A stretch of 64,000 bases of DNA from Gluconacetobacter diazotrophicus PA1 5 (GTDB lineage: Bacteria > Pseudomonadota > Alphaproteobacteria > Acetobacterales > Acetobacteraceae), in NCBI RefSeq assembly GCF_000021325.1, contig NC_011365.1:2632001-2696000 (forward strand), written 5' to 3'. A model generated the notes under the pieces. The model did no database searches and was not told where the DNA came from. It worked only from the letters and a program-made list of their open reading frames with translations. Position numbers and translations under genes: made by a program. Below are positions 19,170 to 27,836 of this stretch, one piece after another. Numbering within the stretch: the stretch's first letter is position 1; every line of letters begins with the position of its first letter.

Positions 19170-20099
19170 GAGCCCGATCCGAAAGTTTTTGAACAATACC
19201 AGCCTGTTGTGATTCATCCGTCTTTGCGAAGAGATGGAGTGAATGGTGACATGGACTGGTATTGCCCGACGTGAACATAGCCGGGAAGGGTTGCGATATC
19301 CATCGGATATGACGGACGGGGAGTGGGCTTTGATCATGCCATTTGTACCCCCGGCGAAACGGGGCGGTCGCCCCCGCACTACGGATATGCGCGAGGTGGT
19401 CAACGCGATGCTCTACATAGCCTCGGCCGGGTGTGCGTGGCGCCTGCTGCCGAAATGCTTTCCGCCGGTCTCGACCGTCAGGCGCTATTTTTACGCCTGG
19501 CGTGGTGCCGGAGTGTTCGAAGTCATGAATACGGTGCTGGTCATGAGCCTGCGCGAGATCGAGGGGCGTGAAGCCTCTCCGAGCGCGGGCGTGATTGACA
19601 GCCAGTCGGTGAAAACCACGGAAAGTGGCGGGCTTTCGGGCTATGACGCGGGGAAGAAGGTCAAGGGCCGCAAGCGCCATATTGTGACGGATACCTGCGG
19701 CTTCCTGATCTTTCTCCTCGTTCATGCCGCCGACATCCAGGACCGTGATGGGGCTGTTGATGTCCTGGCAGCGATACGCAGGCGCTTTCCCTGGCTGCGC
19801 CACATCTTCGCTGATGGCGGCTATGCTGGCGACAAATTGCGATCCGCGCTCGCCTCCATGGGAAAATGGACCCTTGAAATCATCAGGCGGTCCGATACGG
19901 CGAAGGGCTTTCAGATCCTGCCGCGCCGCTGGGTGGTTGAACGGACATTCGCATGGCTGGGACGGTGCAGGCGGCTCGCCAAAGACTGGGAACAATCCAT
20001 TGCTTCCTCAACCGCATGGACATTGATCGCCTCGATCCGAATGCTCACACGACGGACAGCAAGGCATTGTCACGGTTGAAGAACTTTCGGATCGGGCTC
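19170..20099 (+). mobile_element. IS5-family element, IS1031 type
   Basis: 930 bp, bounded by near-perfect inverted repeats beginning GAGCCCGATCCGAAAGTT and flanked by a 3-bp target duplication TTA (19167-19169 and 20100-20102). A TNA duplication and this length are those described for IS1031 of Acetobacter/Komagataeibacter. It carries one transposase gene and sits in the arsB-like gene. Confidence 0.9.
19243..20079 (+). CDS. IS5-family DDE transposase
   Basis: 278-aa transposase of the IS1031 group. N-terminal segment MTDGEWALIMPFVPP is typical of the family. The DDE triad appears in GVIDSQSVKT, IFADGGYAGDKL and RRWVVERTFAWLGR. The frame is intact, so the element may be active. Start at the ATG at 19243 with GAGATGGAG just upstream. 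Confidence 0.9.
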   Translation: MVTWTGIARREHSREGLRYPSDMTDGEWALIMPFVPPAKRGGRPRTTDMREVVNAMLYIASAGCAWRLLPKCFPPVSTVRRYFYAWRGAGVFEVMNTVLVMSLREIEGREASPSAGVIDSQSVKTTESGGLSGYDAGKKVKGRKRHIVTDTCGFLIFLLVHAADIQDRDGAVDVLAAIRRRFPWLRHIFADGGYAGDKLRSALASMGKWTLEIIRRSDTAKGFQILPRRWVVERTFAWLGRCRRLAKDWEQSIASSTAWTLIASIRMLTRRTARHCHG

Positions 20100-20282
20100 T
20101 TAATCGGCGTGGATCTTGGCCCAAACCTTTCCGTGACAGGATCTCTGGCCACAATTCTCTGGTTGCAGGTGATCCGTCGAGAAGGCGAAGAGATCGGGTT
20201 TCTGCAATTTCTCAGGGTTGGCGCCGTGGCGATGCCCGTTGCGCTCCTCACGGTACTCGGTGCCCGGCTTTTGATCGGGTGA

Positions 20283-20709
20283 ACAGATTAGACGATATTC
20301 GCAGGCTGCTGCCAGCCTCAGAGCTGTCCGTAGATAAAATTTATTTTCCGACGAACTCTATGAATAGATGCGCTTGCTGTCTGTTAAATGGTTTTTGTTC
20401 TACGGAGAAAGTGGCTGTTGAGGCTTCGCCCAGTTCGAATGCATTACTGTCAGTTTTTCTCCACTATATTGCCGATAGCGGACACTCCGCTTTCCCGGCC
20501 AACTCGGCCATTCGACGAATGCATACCGGTGTCCACACCCGGGAAATGGACTGCCCTGCTTGAATGACGGGGCGGGGTGTACGGCGGCTGACAGCGGTCC
20601 GTGCGGGACGTCCTCCCCTGGGATTGGTAGCCGAGCCCCTGACCTGTCGATCTGGTGTCGCAAGCCGCCGTGTTCGCGAACGGTGGAACCGCCGATTTTC
20701 AAGCGGCGC
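20283..20709. other. Intergenic region after arsB
   Basis: About 430 bp with no gene I can support. A 94-codon open frame from 20279 has no recognisable features and overlaps the arsB stop; I treat it as chance. Confidence 0.4.
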
Positions 20710-21960
20710 TCATGCCTCGATACGCCGGCCCGTTCCCACCCAGTAGATGATTCCGGACAGCGCCGCGACCAAGCCGGCGACCACCATTGCCATGGTGAAG
20801 GACCCCGTCCGCTGGGTGATCGCGCCGGTCAGGACCGGTGCGATGGCGCCGCCCAGCGAGCCGCCCATGTTCTGGATGGCTTCCAGCGTCGCGATCGACC
20901 CGTCGTCGATCAGGACCGTGCCCAGCGTCCAGCCGCAGGTCATGGCGATGCCGGCGGCGAACAGCGCGACGGACATGGCCACCAGCGACAGGACCATCGT
21001 GGGGCAGAGCGGCGCCAGGATCGTGGCGGCCGCTGCGACGAACAGCGCCGCGACCAGCGGCACGCGGCAGGCCCGCGCGGCGGGCCAGCCGATCCGGCCC
21101 AGTACCTCGGACACCACGCCGCCGCCCAGCCCCCCGAGGAATCCGGCCAGTTGCGGAAGGGACGACAGGTAATCGGCCCGCGCCGCCGCGGCATGGCGTG
21201 CCGTCTGCAGGTAGGTCGGCAGCCACGCCGCGTACAGCCATTGCAGATAGACCACGCCGACGAACCCGCCGGCCAGCGCCCAACTGCTGCGATGCGACAG
21301 CAGGAAGCGGATTTCCTCGGCGATCGTGGGCGGGGGCGCGTCCTCGCCCCGCCCCGCCGCCACGGTGCGCGGGTCGCGATAGACCCACGCCCATATCACG
21401 GCCAGGACCAGGCTGGTACAGCCCACGACGCCGAACATGGCGCGCCAGCCGAACTGCACGGCGATGCCGCCCAGCAGCGCGGGGGCCAGCACCTGCCCCA
21501 GCGCGGAGGACGCATTGAACAGGCCGATCGGCATGGCCCGCCGGCCCCGGTCGAACCACAGCGCGATCACGCGCGTCCCGGCCAGGAAGATCGGCGCCTC
21601 GCCGATGGCCAGCAGGCCGCGCGCAGCCAATAGCCCGCCCATGCCCGTGGAGAACGCCGACAGGATCTGGGCGGCGCTCCAGACCAGCAGGCTGAACAGC
21701 AGCAGCCGCCGCGCGCGTACCCGGTCGGCGACCAGCCCGGCAGGAATCTGGCACAGCATGTAAACGGTCGCGAAGGACGACAGCAGCAGGCCCAGGTCGG
21801 TATAGGACAGCCCGAATTCCCGACCGATTTCCACAGTGGACACCGCCAGCGCCGTGCGGTCGATATAGCTGACGCACCCCGCCGCGATCAGCAGCCCCAG
21901 CACCACCAGCCGCGTCGGCCCCCGCCGGCGCCCGACCCCGGCGCCCGCCCCGCCCGGCAT
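20710..21960 (-). CDS. MFS transporter (anion:cation symporter-like)
   Basis: About 416 aa, 12 membrane segments. First-half signature: CVSYIDRTALAVSTVEIG, then GLVADRVRARRLLL and RGLLAIGEAPIFLAGTRVIA; this pattern resembles the ACS family that imports organic anions such as sugar acids. I used the ATG at 21960. A GTG at 22005 overlaps the end of the upstream regulator gene and would add 15 residues. It lies directly behind the XRE regulator on the same strand and is probably co-transcribed with it, away from the desaturase cluster. Confidence 0.82.
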   Translation of the reverse strand: MPGGAGAGVGRRRGPTRLVVLGLLIAAGCVSYIDRTALAVSTVEIGREFGLSYTDLGLLLSSFATVYMLCQIPAGLVADRVRARRLLLFSLLVWSAAQILSAFSTGMGGLLAARGLLAIGEAPIFLAGTRVIALWFDRGRRAMPIGLFNASSALGQVLAPALLGGIAVQFGWRAMFGVVGCTSLVLAVIWAWVYRDPRTVAAGRGEDAPPPTIAEEIRFLLSHRSSWALAGGFVGVVYLQWLYAAWLPTYLQTARHAAAARADYLSSLPQLAGFLGGLGGGVVSEVLGRIGWPAARACRVPLVAALFVAAAATILAPLCPTMVLSLVAMSVALFAAGIAMTCGWTLGTVLIDDGSIATLEAIQNMGGSLGGAIAPVLTGAITQRTGSFTMAMVVAGLVAALSGIIYWVGTGRRIEA

Positions 21961-21997
21961 CGCCGCCAGCCAGTGCGGCGCCGCGCCTCCGGACCGC

Positions 21998-22918
21998 TCA
22001 GCCACCCAGGCACGCCCCGGCGGCCCGGTCCGGCCGCACGGCCAGGAACGGTTCGGTGGCATCGGCTTCGATATGCCGCTCCAGGCCGCGCAGATAGGCC
22101 GCCACGTCATGGGGCTGGATCGCGGCATGGCGGATCAGGTGCTCGAAATGGCGCTGCATGCGCATGACCGCCTCCGGTTCGTTCAGCACGACATACATGT
22201 CGCCTCCATAAATCGCGACACGCTGCGTGCCGAAGATCGTATAAGGCAGGGAATGCAGGGTTCGTTCATCGAACAGGAAAATCCTGAACGACGGATAAAC
22301 CGCATCCACCATCCTGGCCATATGCCGGAACTGCTCGCGCCGGACGGACGCGGCCAGCCCGTCCCACGGAAAGGCGCCTGCTCCCAGCGCCTCCAGCGCC
22401 TGGATCGACAGGCAGACTTCCATATCGGTGCCGGGGCGGCGCTTGAAATCCAGGCCGCGGGCGATTTCGGCCGCCGCCTGGGCCTGCCGGCCGTCCTCCG
22501 TCCGCACGTCGTTCCGCAATTCATAGCGCACGATCGCCGGTGTGCGCAGGATGTCGGGCAGCCGGTGGGGCACGGACCGGATCTTGGTGCCGGCGGCCTC
22601 GGCATGCCAGCGGGTCAGCAGCGGAATGTTGTGATAGCGGCCGTTTTCCACCATCTCGGTGCCTGCATCGGGCCGCGCCTGCGCCGGGTCGTCGTCGGTC
22701 AGGCCCAGCAGCCAGTCCACGGTCACGCCGTGCCGGCCGGCAATCAGCGCCAGCGTGTCCGCGCGCGGCAGCCGCACCGCATCGTCCGACAGCAATTGCG
22801 ACAGGGCCGACCGGTCGATCCCGATTTCGGCCGCGAAGCTGGACCGGTTCAGCCCCGACCGGTCGATCAGGGTCAGCAGCCGGGCCCGGAACATCCCGGC
22901 GATGACGCGCTTGTCCAT
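21998..22918 (-). CDS. XRE-family transcriptional regulator with ligand-binding-like C-terminal domain
   Basis: 306 aa. An N-terminal helix-turn-helix covers about residues 8-75 (FAAEIGIDRSALSQLLSDD; VTVDWLLGLTDDD). The large C-terminal domain (about 90-306) has no DNA-binding look and includes YTIFGTQRVAIYGGDMYVVL. I chose MDKRVIAGMF at 22918 as start. It is divergent from the desaturase gene with a palindrome between them, so it probably controls both directions. The effector is unknown. Confidence 0.8.
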   Translation of the reverse strand: MDKRVIAGMFRARLLTLIDRSGLNRSSFAAEIGIDRSALSQLLSDDAVRLPRADTLALIAGRHGVTVDWLLGLTDDDPAQARPDAGTEMVENGRYHNIPLLTRWHAEAAGTKIRSVPHRLPDILRTPAIVRYELRNDVRTEDGRQAQAAAEIARGLDFKRRPGTDMEVCLSIQALEALGAGAFPWDGLAASVRREQFRHMARMVDAVYPSFRIFLFDERTLHSLPYTIFGTQRVAIYGGDMYVVLNEPEAVMRMQRHFEHLIRHAAIQPHDVAAYLRGLERHIEADATEPFLAVRPDRAAGACLGG

Positions 22919-22953
22919 TCCACGAACCCGTTCATAAATAACTACACGCACTG

Positions 22954-22987
22954 GTGGAATATGACAAATGTCAACACCAATTTCCAC
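22954..22987. promoter_or_regulatory. Nested operator palindromes between XRE regulator and desaturase
   Basis: TGACAAATGTCA (22962-22973) is a perfect inverted repeat, and GTGGAA (22954-22959) pairs with TTCCAC (22982-22987) around it. It sits in the 137-bp divergent promoter space, a fitting place for the XRE regulator to bind. Confidence 0.5.
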
Positions 22988-23055
22988 ATATAACGTTGTT
23001 TTATGGGCACTCCATATTTACACGTCAAGAAATAGTTATTTTGGTGGATGTGCTT

Positions 23056-23970
23056 ATGATTCGGGACGTTTCCGCCCGGCCGGCGATCGAATGGCCGACC
23101 TGCCTCGCCATCCTGCTGTGCTACGGCACATGGCTGGCGGCGGGGACGGTCGTCTATCGCTTCAGTCCCGTCGCGGGGCTGGCGCTGCTGGCCGTGGCCA
23201 TTGCCTTCCATTCCTCGTTGCAGCACGAGGCGACGCACCGGCATCCGACACCGTCCGCCGGGCTGAACGAAATCCTGGTCGGCCTGCCGATCGGCCTGCT
23301 GTATCCGTTCCGGCGGTATCGCGAGACGCACCTGGCGCACCATCGCGACGGCACGCTGACCGACCCGGACGACGATCCGGAAAGCTACTATCACGACCCC
23401 GCGCGGCTGGCGCGCCTGCCCTGGCCCGCGCGATGGCTCCTGGGCCTGAACAATTTGTTTCTCGGGCGGCTGGTGCTGGGGCCGGTGGTGGGGTTCGGCC
23501 GCTTCGTCGCGGCCGACGCGCGGCGGATCGGCCGGGGTGACGGTGCCGTGCGCGCGGCGTGGCTGATCCATGCGCTGTCGCTGCTTCCCGTGGCCTGGAT
23601 CGTGGAGCGCGTGTTCGGCATGCCGTTCTGGCTCTACCTGGCCGGCCCGGCCTATGGCGGCGCGGCGCTGATCGGTATCCGCACCTATTGCGAACATCAA
23701 TGGCACGATGTCCCGGAACGGCGGACCGTCATCGTCGAACGGTCCTGGCTGGCCCCCGTGTTCCTGTACAACAACCTGCACATCGTCCATCACGCGCGGC
23801 CGGACCTGCCCTGGTATCGGCTGCCCGCCGCGTACCGGGCGGACCGGCAGCACTGGCACGGCCTGAATGGCGGGTATGTCTATCGCGGCTACGGCGCCAT
23901 CACGTGGCGTTACCTGCTGCGGCGCAAGGAACCGCTAGCCCATCCGCCCCGCCGGGCCGCCGGCCCATGA
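23056..23970 (+). CDS. Fatty-acid-desaturase-superfamily membrane enzyme
   Basis: 304 aa integral membrane di-iron protein. The three His clusters are complete: HSSLQHEATHRH near residue 53, HLAHHRD near 95, and HIVHHARPDLPWY near 243. Hydrophobic stretches near 15-60, 170-200 and 205-225. The superfamily includes acyl desaturases, carotenoid ketolases and alkane/choline-type monooxygenases; which activity applies is not readable. The ATG at 23056 follows TTGGTGGA. It overlaps the next gene by ATGA and is thus coupled to a PhnD-like protein, an odd partner for a lipid enzyme, so a small N- or P-containing substrate should be considered. Confidence 0.82.
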   Translation: MIRDVSARPAIEWPTCLAILLCYGTWLAAGTVVYRFSPVAGLALLAVAIAFHSSLQHEATHRHPTPSAGLNEILVGLPIGLLYPFRRYRETHLAHHRDGTLTDPDDDPESYYHDPARLARLPWPARWLLGLNNLFLGRLVLGPVVGFGRFVAADARRIGRGDGAVRAAWLIHALSLLPVAWIVERVFGMPFWLYLAGPAYGGAALIGIRTYCEHQWHDVPERRTVIVERSWLAPVFLYNNLHIVHHARPDLPWYRLPAAYRADRQHWHGLNGGYVYRGYGAITWRYLLRRKEPLAHPPRRAAGP

Positions 23971-24776
23971 CGCTGCCCGTGACGCTGATCGCCGCCCTGC
24001 CGATGTACGACTGGCCCGAGGAACGGTCGCGGGTCGATCGCCGCTGGGCGGAACTGCGCGGCCACCTGCGGGCGGCGGGGATCGCAGCGCCCGACGGCCT
24101 GGTGCGCCGCAACGGCGACATGCCCGCCGTCCCCGGCGGCATCCGCGCGCCGGACGGCACGCTGCTGGCACCCGACCCCGCCACCCTGCCGGCGAAGGAA
24201 CTGGACCTGGATGTGCTGTGGCGGCATCCGGCGCTGCTGATCGCCCAGGCCTGCTGGGGCCCGATGGCCCACGGCCTGGCCGCGCACGTTACCGTAATCG
24301 GTCCCGGCCGCTACGATGGCGTCGCGGGCGGCAGCGGCACATCCTATACCAGCGCGGTCGTCGCCCGCCGTGCGACCGGCCCGGCGGTGGCGCCGCCCCC
24401 CGACGGGCGGGCGATCCTGCCGCTGGCCGTCCTGCGGGGGCGGGTGCTGGCCTATAACGCGCCGCATTCGCTGTCCGGCTTTCTCGCCCTGCGCGACGAC
24501 CTGCACCAGGCCGGGGCAGGGCCGGACCTGTTTTCCGCCCGCGTGGAAACGGGCGCGCACCGCGATTCGATCCGCGCGGTGGCCGAGGGGCGGGCGGATG
24601 TCGCCGCCATCGACTGCCGAAGCTGGGCCCTGGCCCTGCGGCACGAACCGGCCGCCGCCCAAATCCACCCCGTGGGCTGGACCGCGCGACGCCCCGGCCT
24701 GCCGTTCATCGCGTCGGGGCGGCTGGACCCGGAAACCGGGCAGGTGCTGCAACGGGTGATCGCTTCTCTTTTCTGA
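23967..24776 (+). CDS. PhnD/SsuA/transferrin-like substrate-binding protein without signal peptide
   Basis: 269 aa with the two-lobe PhnD-like fold: ALPMYDWPEERSRVDRRW at the start, GGSGTSYTSAVVARR near 117, NAPHSLSGFLALRDDL near 168, and GAHRDSIRAVAEGRADVAAI near 195. There is no signal peptide or lipobox, so it appears cytoplasmic, unlike ABC binding proteins; no permease or ATPase is adjacent. It starts inside the stop of the desaturase gene (ATGA). It might bind or deliver the substrate or product of the neighbouring oxidoreductases. Function unknown. Confidence 0.75.
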   Translation: MTLPVTLIAALPMYDWPEERSRVDRRWAELRGHLRAAGIAAPDGLVRRNGDMPAVPGGIRAPDGTLLAPDPATLPAKELDLDVLWRHPALLIAQACWGPMAHGLAAHVTVIGPGRYDGVAGGSGTSYTSAVVARRATGPAVAPPPDGRAILPLAVLRGRVLAYNAPHSLSGFLALRDDLHQAGAGPDLFSARVETGAHRDSIRAVAEGRADVAAIDCRSWALALRHEPAAAQIHPVGWTARRPGLPFIASGRLDPETGQVLQRVIASLF

Positions 24777-24824
24777 AAAAAAGAACGAAGAATGCAGCCC
24801 TGACCATAACCTGGGGAGCGAACC

Positions 24825-25931
24825 ATGAGCGGACCGAAACTCTTCGAACCGATCAGACTCGGCGGCCTGTCGCTGGACAACCGGATCGTCGTGGCCCCGA
24901 TGTGCCAGTATTCGGCCGTGGACGGCTGCATGACGGACTGGCACCTGATCCATCTGGGCGGCCTGGCCCTGTCCGGCGCCGGCCTGCTGACGATCGAGGC
25001 CACCTCCGTCCTGCCGGAAGGGCGGATCACCTATGCCGATGTCGGCCTGTGGGACGACGCGACCGAGGCCGCCCTGCGCCGCACGATCGAGGGCATCCGC
25101 CCGTGGTCCGACATGCCCATCGCGCTCCAGTTGGCGCATGCGGGGCGCAAGGCCTCGACCGACCTGCCGTGGAAGGGCGGGCGGCACCTGCCGCCGGGCT
25201 CGCCCAACGCCTGGCAGACCGTGGCCCCGTCCGCCGTGCCGTTCGCCGAAGGCGACCACGCGCCCCAGGCCCTGGACATCGACGGATTGCGGCGGGTGCG
25301 CGACGCGTTCGCGGCGGCGGCCCGGCGGGCGGCCCGGCTTGGCCTGGACGCCATACAGGTCCACGGCGCGCATGGGTACCTGCTGCACCAGTTCCTCTCC
25401 CCGCTTTCCAACCGGCGGGACGATGCGTATGGCGGCAGCCTGGAAAATCGGCTGCGCTTCCCGCTGGAGGTCTTCGACGCGGTGCGCGAGGCCTTTCCCG
25501 ACGGCCCGGTGACGATCCGCGTCTCCGGCACCGACTGGGTGCCGGGCGGATGGGATGTCGAACAGACGATCGCGCTGGCCAAAGCGCTGGAATCCCGGGG
25601 CTGCGACGCCATCCATGTGTCCAGCGGCGGGCTCAGCCCCCAACAGCAGATCCCGGTCCACCCCAGCTACCAGGTCCCGCTGGCCCGCGCGGTGAAGGCG
25701 GAAACGACCATGCCGGTGGTCGCCGTGGGCCTGATCACGGGGTTCGAGCAGGCGGAAGCGATCGTCGCGACCGGCGACGCCGACATGATCGCCCTGGCCC
25801 GGACCATCCTCTACGACCCGCGCTGGCCGTGGCACGCGGCGGCGCATCTGGGCGCCCAGGTGAAGGCTCCCGACCAGTACCTGCGCTGCCAGCCCCGGGT
25901 CCACAAGGACCTGTTCAAGACCAGGGGCTAG
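24825..25931 (+). CDS. Old yellow enzyme, NADH:flavin oxidoreductase (YqjM/XenA class)
   Basis: 368-aa FMN enzyme. It has VVAPMCQYSAVDGCMTDWH with the Cys characteristic of the YqjM class near residue 26, LQLAHAGRKAS near 104, VHGAHGYLLHQFLSPLSNRR near 178 and the C-terminal arginine region. Such enzymes reduce activated C=C bonds; relatives act as N-demethylases of betaines. The ATG at 24825 follows GGGGAG. It lies 48 bp behind the PhnD-like gene, in the same presumed operon. Confidence 0.88.
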   Translation: MSGPKLFEPIRLGGLSLDNRIVVAPMCQYSAVDGCMTDWHLIHLGGLALSGAGLLTIEATSVLPEGRITYADVGLWDDATEAALRRTIEGIRPWSDMPIALQLAHAGRKASTDLPWKGGRHLPPGSPNAWQTVAPSAVPFAEGDHAPQALDIDGLRRVRDAFAAAARRAARLGLDAIQVHGAHGYLLHQFLSPLSNRRDDAYGGSLENRLRFPLEVFDAVREAFPDGPVTIRVSGTDWVPGGWDVEQTIALAKALESRGCDAIHVSSGGLSPQQQIPVHPSYQVPLARAVKAETTMPVVAVGLITGFEQAEAIVATGDADMIALARTILYDPRWPWHAAAHLGAQVKAPDQYLRCQPRVHKDLFKTRG

Positions 25932-26307
25932 AGCAGTCAGTCATCGGATTCACGTGGTTAGGTGATTCCCCCTGACCACGGTCTGCGCGAAAGCCGCCTC
26001 CGGCTTCCGACGCCCGTACCGCACCCTGCCGGCCGGTGCGGCGGACATTCCGATTCCAGCCAGATTGTGTCTCAATATTTCTGTTCATGAAATATTCGTT
26101 GGTCACTCGCGCAGGACGCGGCTGACCTGCATTGCGCGCATATCATAATGACGATTCGATGATCCAGATCAATGGTCATCGTCTTGTCGTCCGGATATCA
26201 ATAAATCAGTCTCTCATATTACCTTTTCACGAAAAATAAATAGTAATGCAAGTATATCTGCGACGAGAGAGCAGAATTCAGCATGCAATACAATGTGAGA
26301 ACTGGTC
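25932..26307. other. Promoter region of the transhydrogenase operon
   Basis: 376 bp without a gene. The second half (about 26070-26300) is distinctly AT-rich and should carry the pnt promoter; no single sigma-70 match stands out. Confidence 0.4.
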
Positions 26308-27483
26308 ATGAGTCTTAAGATTGCAGCGATCAGGGAAAAGGGGGCGGACGAACGGCGCGTCGCCCTGGTCCCGGACGTCGCGGCCCGTATCGGGCGGCTG
26401 GGATGCGATGTGGCGCTGGAAGCGGGCGCGGGCGTCCCGTCATCCTATCCCGACGCCAGCTACAAGGACGTGCGGATCGAGCCCGACCGGAAGGCGCTGC
26501 TCGGTTCGGCGGATGTCGTTCTGGCCATCCAGCCGCCGGCAACCGGGGACGTGCAGGCCATGAAGCCCGGCGCGATCCTGATTTCCTTCGTATATGGCAG
26601 GAACAATCCAGATCTGGTCAAAGCCCTGCGCGACGGGCGGATCACGGCCTTCGCCATGGAGCAGGTGCCGCGCATCAGCCGCGCGCAGGCCATGGATGCC
26701 CTGTCCAGCCAGGCGACGCTGGCGGGGTATTATTCCGTCCTGCTGGGCGCCGTGCAGATGCCGAAAATCCTGCCGATGATGACGACGGCGGTGGGCTCGC
26801 TCCGCGCGGCTCAGGTGCTGGTCATGGGCCTGGGCGTGGCCGGCCTGCAGGCGCTGGCGACGGCACGCCGCCTGGGCGCGGTGACCGAAGGCTACGACGT
26901 GCGGCCCGAGACCCGGGACGAGGCTCGCTCGCTGGGCGCGAAATTCGTCGAAACCGGCGTGGATGCGACGGGTCAGGGCGGCTATGCGCGCGAACTCACC
27001 GCCGAGGAGAAGGCGACGGTGCGCGCCGTTCTCAGCGACCACATCGCGCGATCCGACCTGGTCATCACGACGGCCGCCGTGCCGGGCCGCCAGGCCCCGC
27101 GCCTGATCGACGCCCGGCAGATCGCCAGGATGAAGCCCGGATCGGTGATCGTCGACCTGGGTGCCGAGGGCGGGGGCAATTGCGAGGGCACCCGGGCCGG
27201 CGAAACCGTGCAGGCCGGTCCGGCGACCCTGATCGGTCCTGTCAACCTGCCGTCGCGCTTGGCCGAACAGGCAAGCGAACTGTATGCGAAGAACGTCCTC
27301 AACCTGCTGGAACAGATCGTCAGGGACGGCAAGCTGTCGCTGGACATGACGGACGAGGTCATCGCGAAGACGCTCGTGACCCATGACGGCAGGATCGTCA
27401 ACGATGCGGTGCGGCAGGTCGTGGAAGGCCCGCCTTCCGTGAAGCCGGCCCTCGCGGTGAAAGAAGACGCGCCATGCTCATGA
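26308..27483 (+). CDS. pntAA: NAD(P) transhydrogenase subunit alpha, part 1
   Basis: 391-aa NAD(H)-binding domain I of the proton-translocating transhydrogenase, which uses the proton gradient to reduce NADP+ with NADH. Motifs: REKGADERRVALVPD near 9, PRISRAQAMDALSSQA near 120 and VLVMGLGVAGLQALATARRL near 171 (NAD-binding loop). As in Rhodospirillum, the alpha subunit is split into two genes. Its TGA overlaps the start of pntAB. Confidence 0.93.
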   Translation: MSLKIAAIREKGADERRVALVPDVAARIGRLGCDVALEAGAGVPSSYPDASYKDVRIEPDRKALLGSADVVLAIQPPATGDVQAMKPGAILISFVYGRNNPDLVKALRDGRITAFAMEQVPRISRAQAMDALSSQATLAGYYSVLLGAVQMPKILPMMTTAVGSLRAAQVLVMGLGVAGLQALATARRLGAVTEGYDVRPETRDEARSLGAKFVETGVDATGQGGYARELTAEEKATVRAVLSDHIARSDLVITTAAVPGRQAPRLIDARQIARMKPGSVIVDLGAEGGGNCEGTRAGETVQAGPATLIGPVNLPSRLAEQASELYAKNVLNLLEQIVRDGKLSLDMTDEVIAKTLVTHDGRIVNDAVRQVVEGPPSVKPALAVKEDAPCS

Positions 27484-27836
27484 CCTCGATGACGTTCATC
27501 ATCGCGCTCTACATCTTCGTGCTGGCGGCCTTCACCGGCTATGTCGTCATCAGCCGCGTGCCGTCGATCCTGCATACCCCGCTGATGTCGGGGTCCAACT
27601 TCATCCATGGCATCGTCGTGGTCGGCGCGCTGACGGCGCTGTTTTCCGCGACCGACACGGCCGAGCAGGTCATCGGTTTCCTCGGCGTGCTGCTGGGCGC
27701 GGGCAATGTGGTGGGCGGCTATGCGGTGACGGACCGCATGCTGGCGATGTTCCGCCCCAGTATCGCCCCGGCCATCGCTCCGGCCACCGCCCCGCCGGGA
27801 TCGAAGCCCGCCGGTGACCAAAAGGCGGCATCATGA
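27474..27836 (+). CDS. pntAB: NAD(P) transhydrogenase subunit alpha, part 2 (membrane)
   Basis: 120-aa membrane component (domain II, N-terminal part) with three to four helices: FIIALYIFVLAAFTGYVVI, NFIHGIVVVGALTAL and VIGFLGVLLGAGNVVGGYAV. It starts 10 bases inside pntAA and its stop overlaps the start of pntB (ATGA), so the three subunits are tightly coupled. The His in NFIHGIV and surrounding pattern are typical of the family. Confidence 0.92.
   Translation: MLMTSMTFIIALYIFVLAAFTGYVVISRVPSILHTPLMSGSNFIHGIVVVGALTALFSATDTAEQVIGFLGVLLGAGNVVGGYAVTDRMLAMFRPSIAPAIAPATAPPGSKPAGDQKAAS

Larger units (their letters stand above)
18096..20282 (+). pseudogene. arsB: ArsB/NhaD-superfamily permease gene split by an IS1031-type insertion
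   Basis: Membrane anion permease of the ArsB type, likely arsenite efflux. The 5' part (18096-19169) encodes the typical elements MSNDATAVVLTPAV, VSNPANLVLYDG and SNIMNNLPAGLIA. The 3' part (20103-20282) resumes with LIGVDLGPNLSVTGSLATI. Removing the element and one TTA copy restores a perfect 417-aa frame, close to the usual ~430. As it stands the protein ends a few residues inside the IS (frame open to 19274) and lacks its last helices, so it should be inactive. The clean duplication suggests a recent insertion. Confidence 0.88.

Noticed and set aside
20279-20563. 94-codon frame after arsB
   Set aside because: No ribosome site, no domain, and composition unlike a gene.
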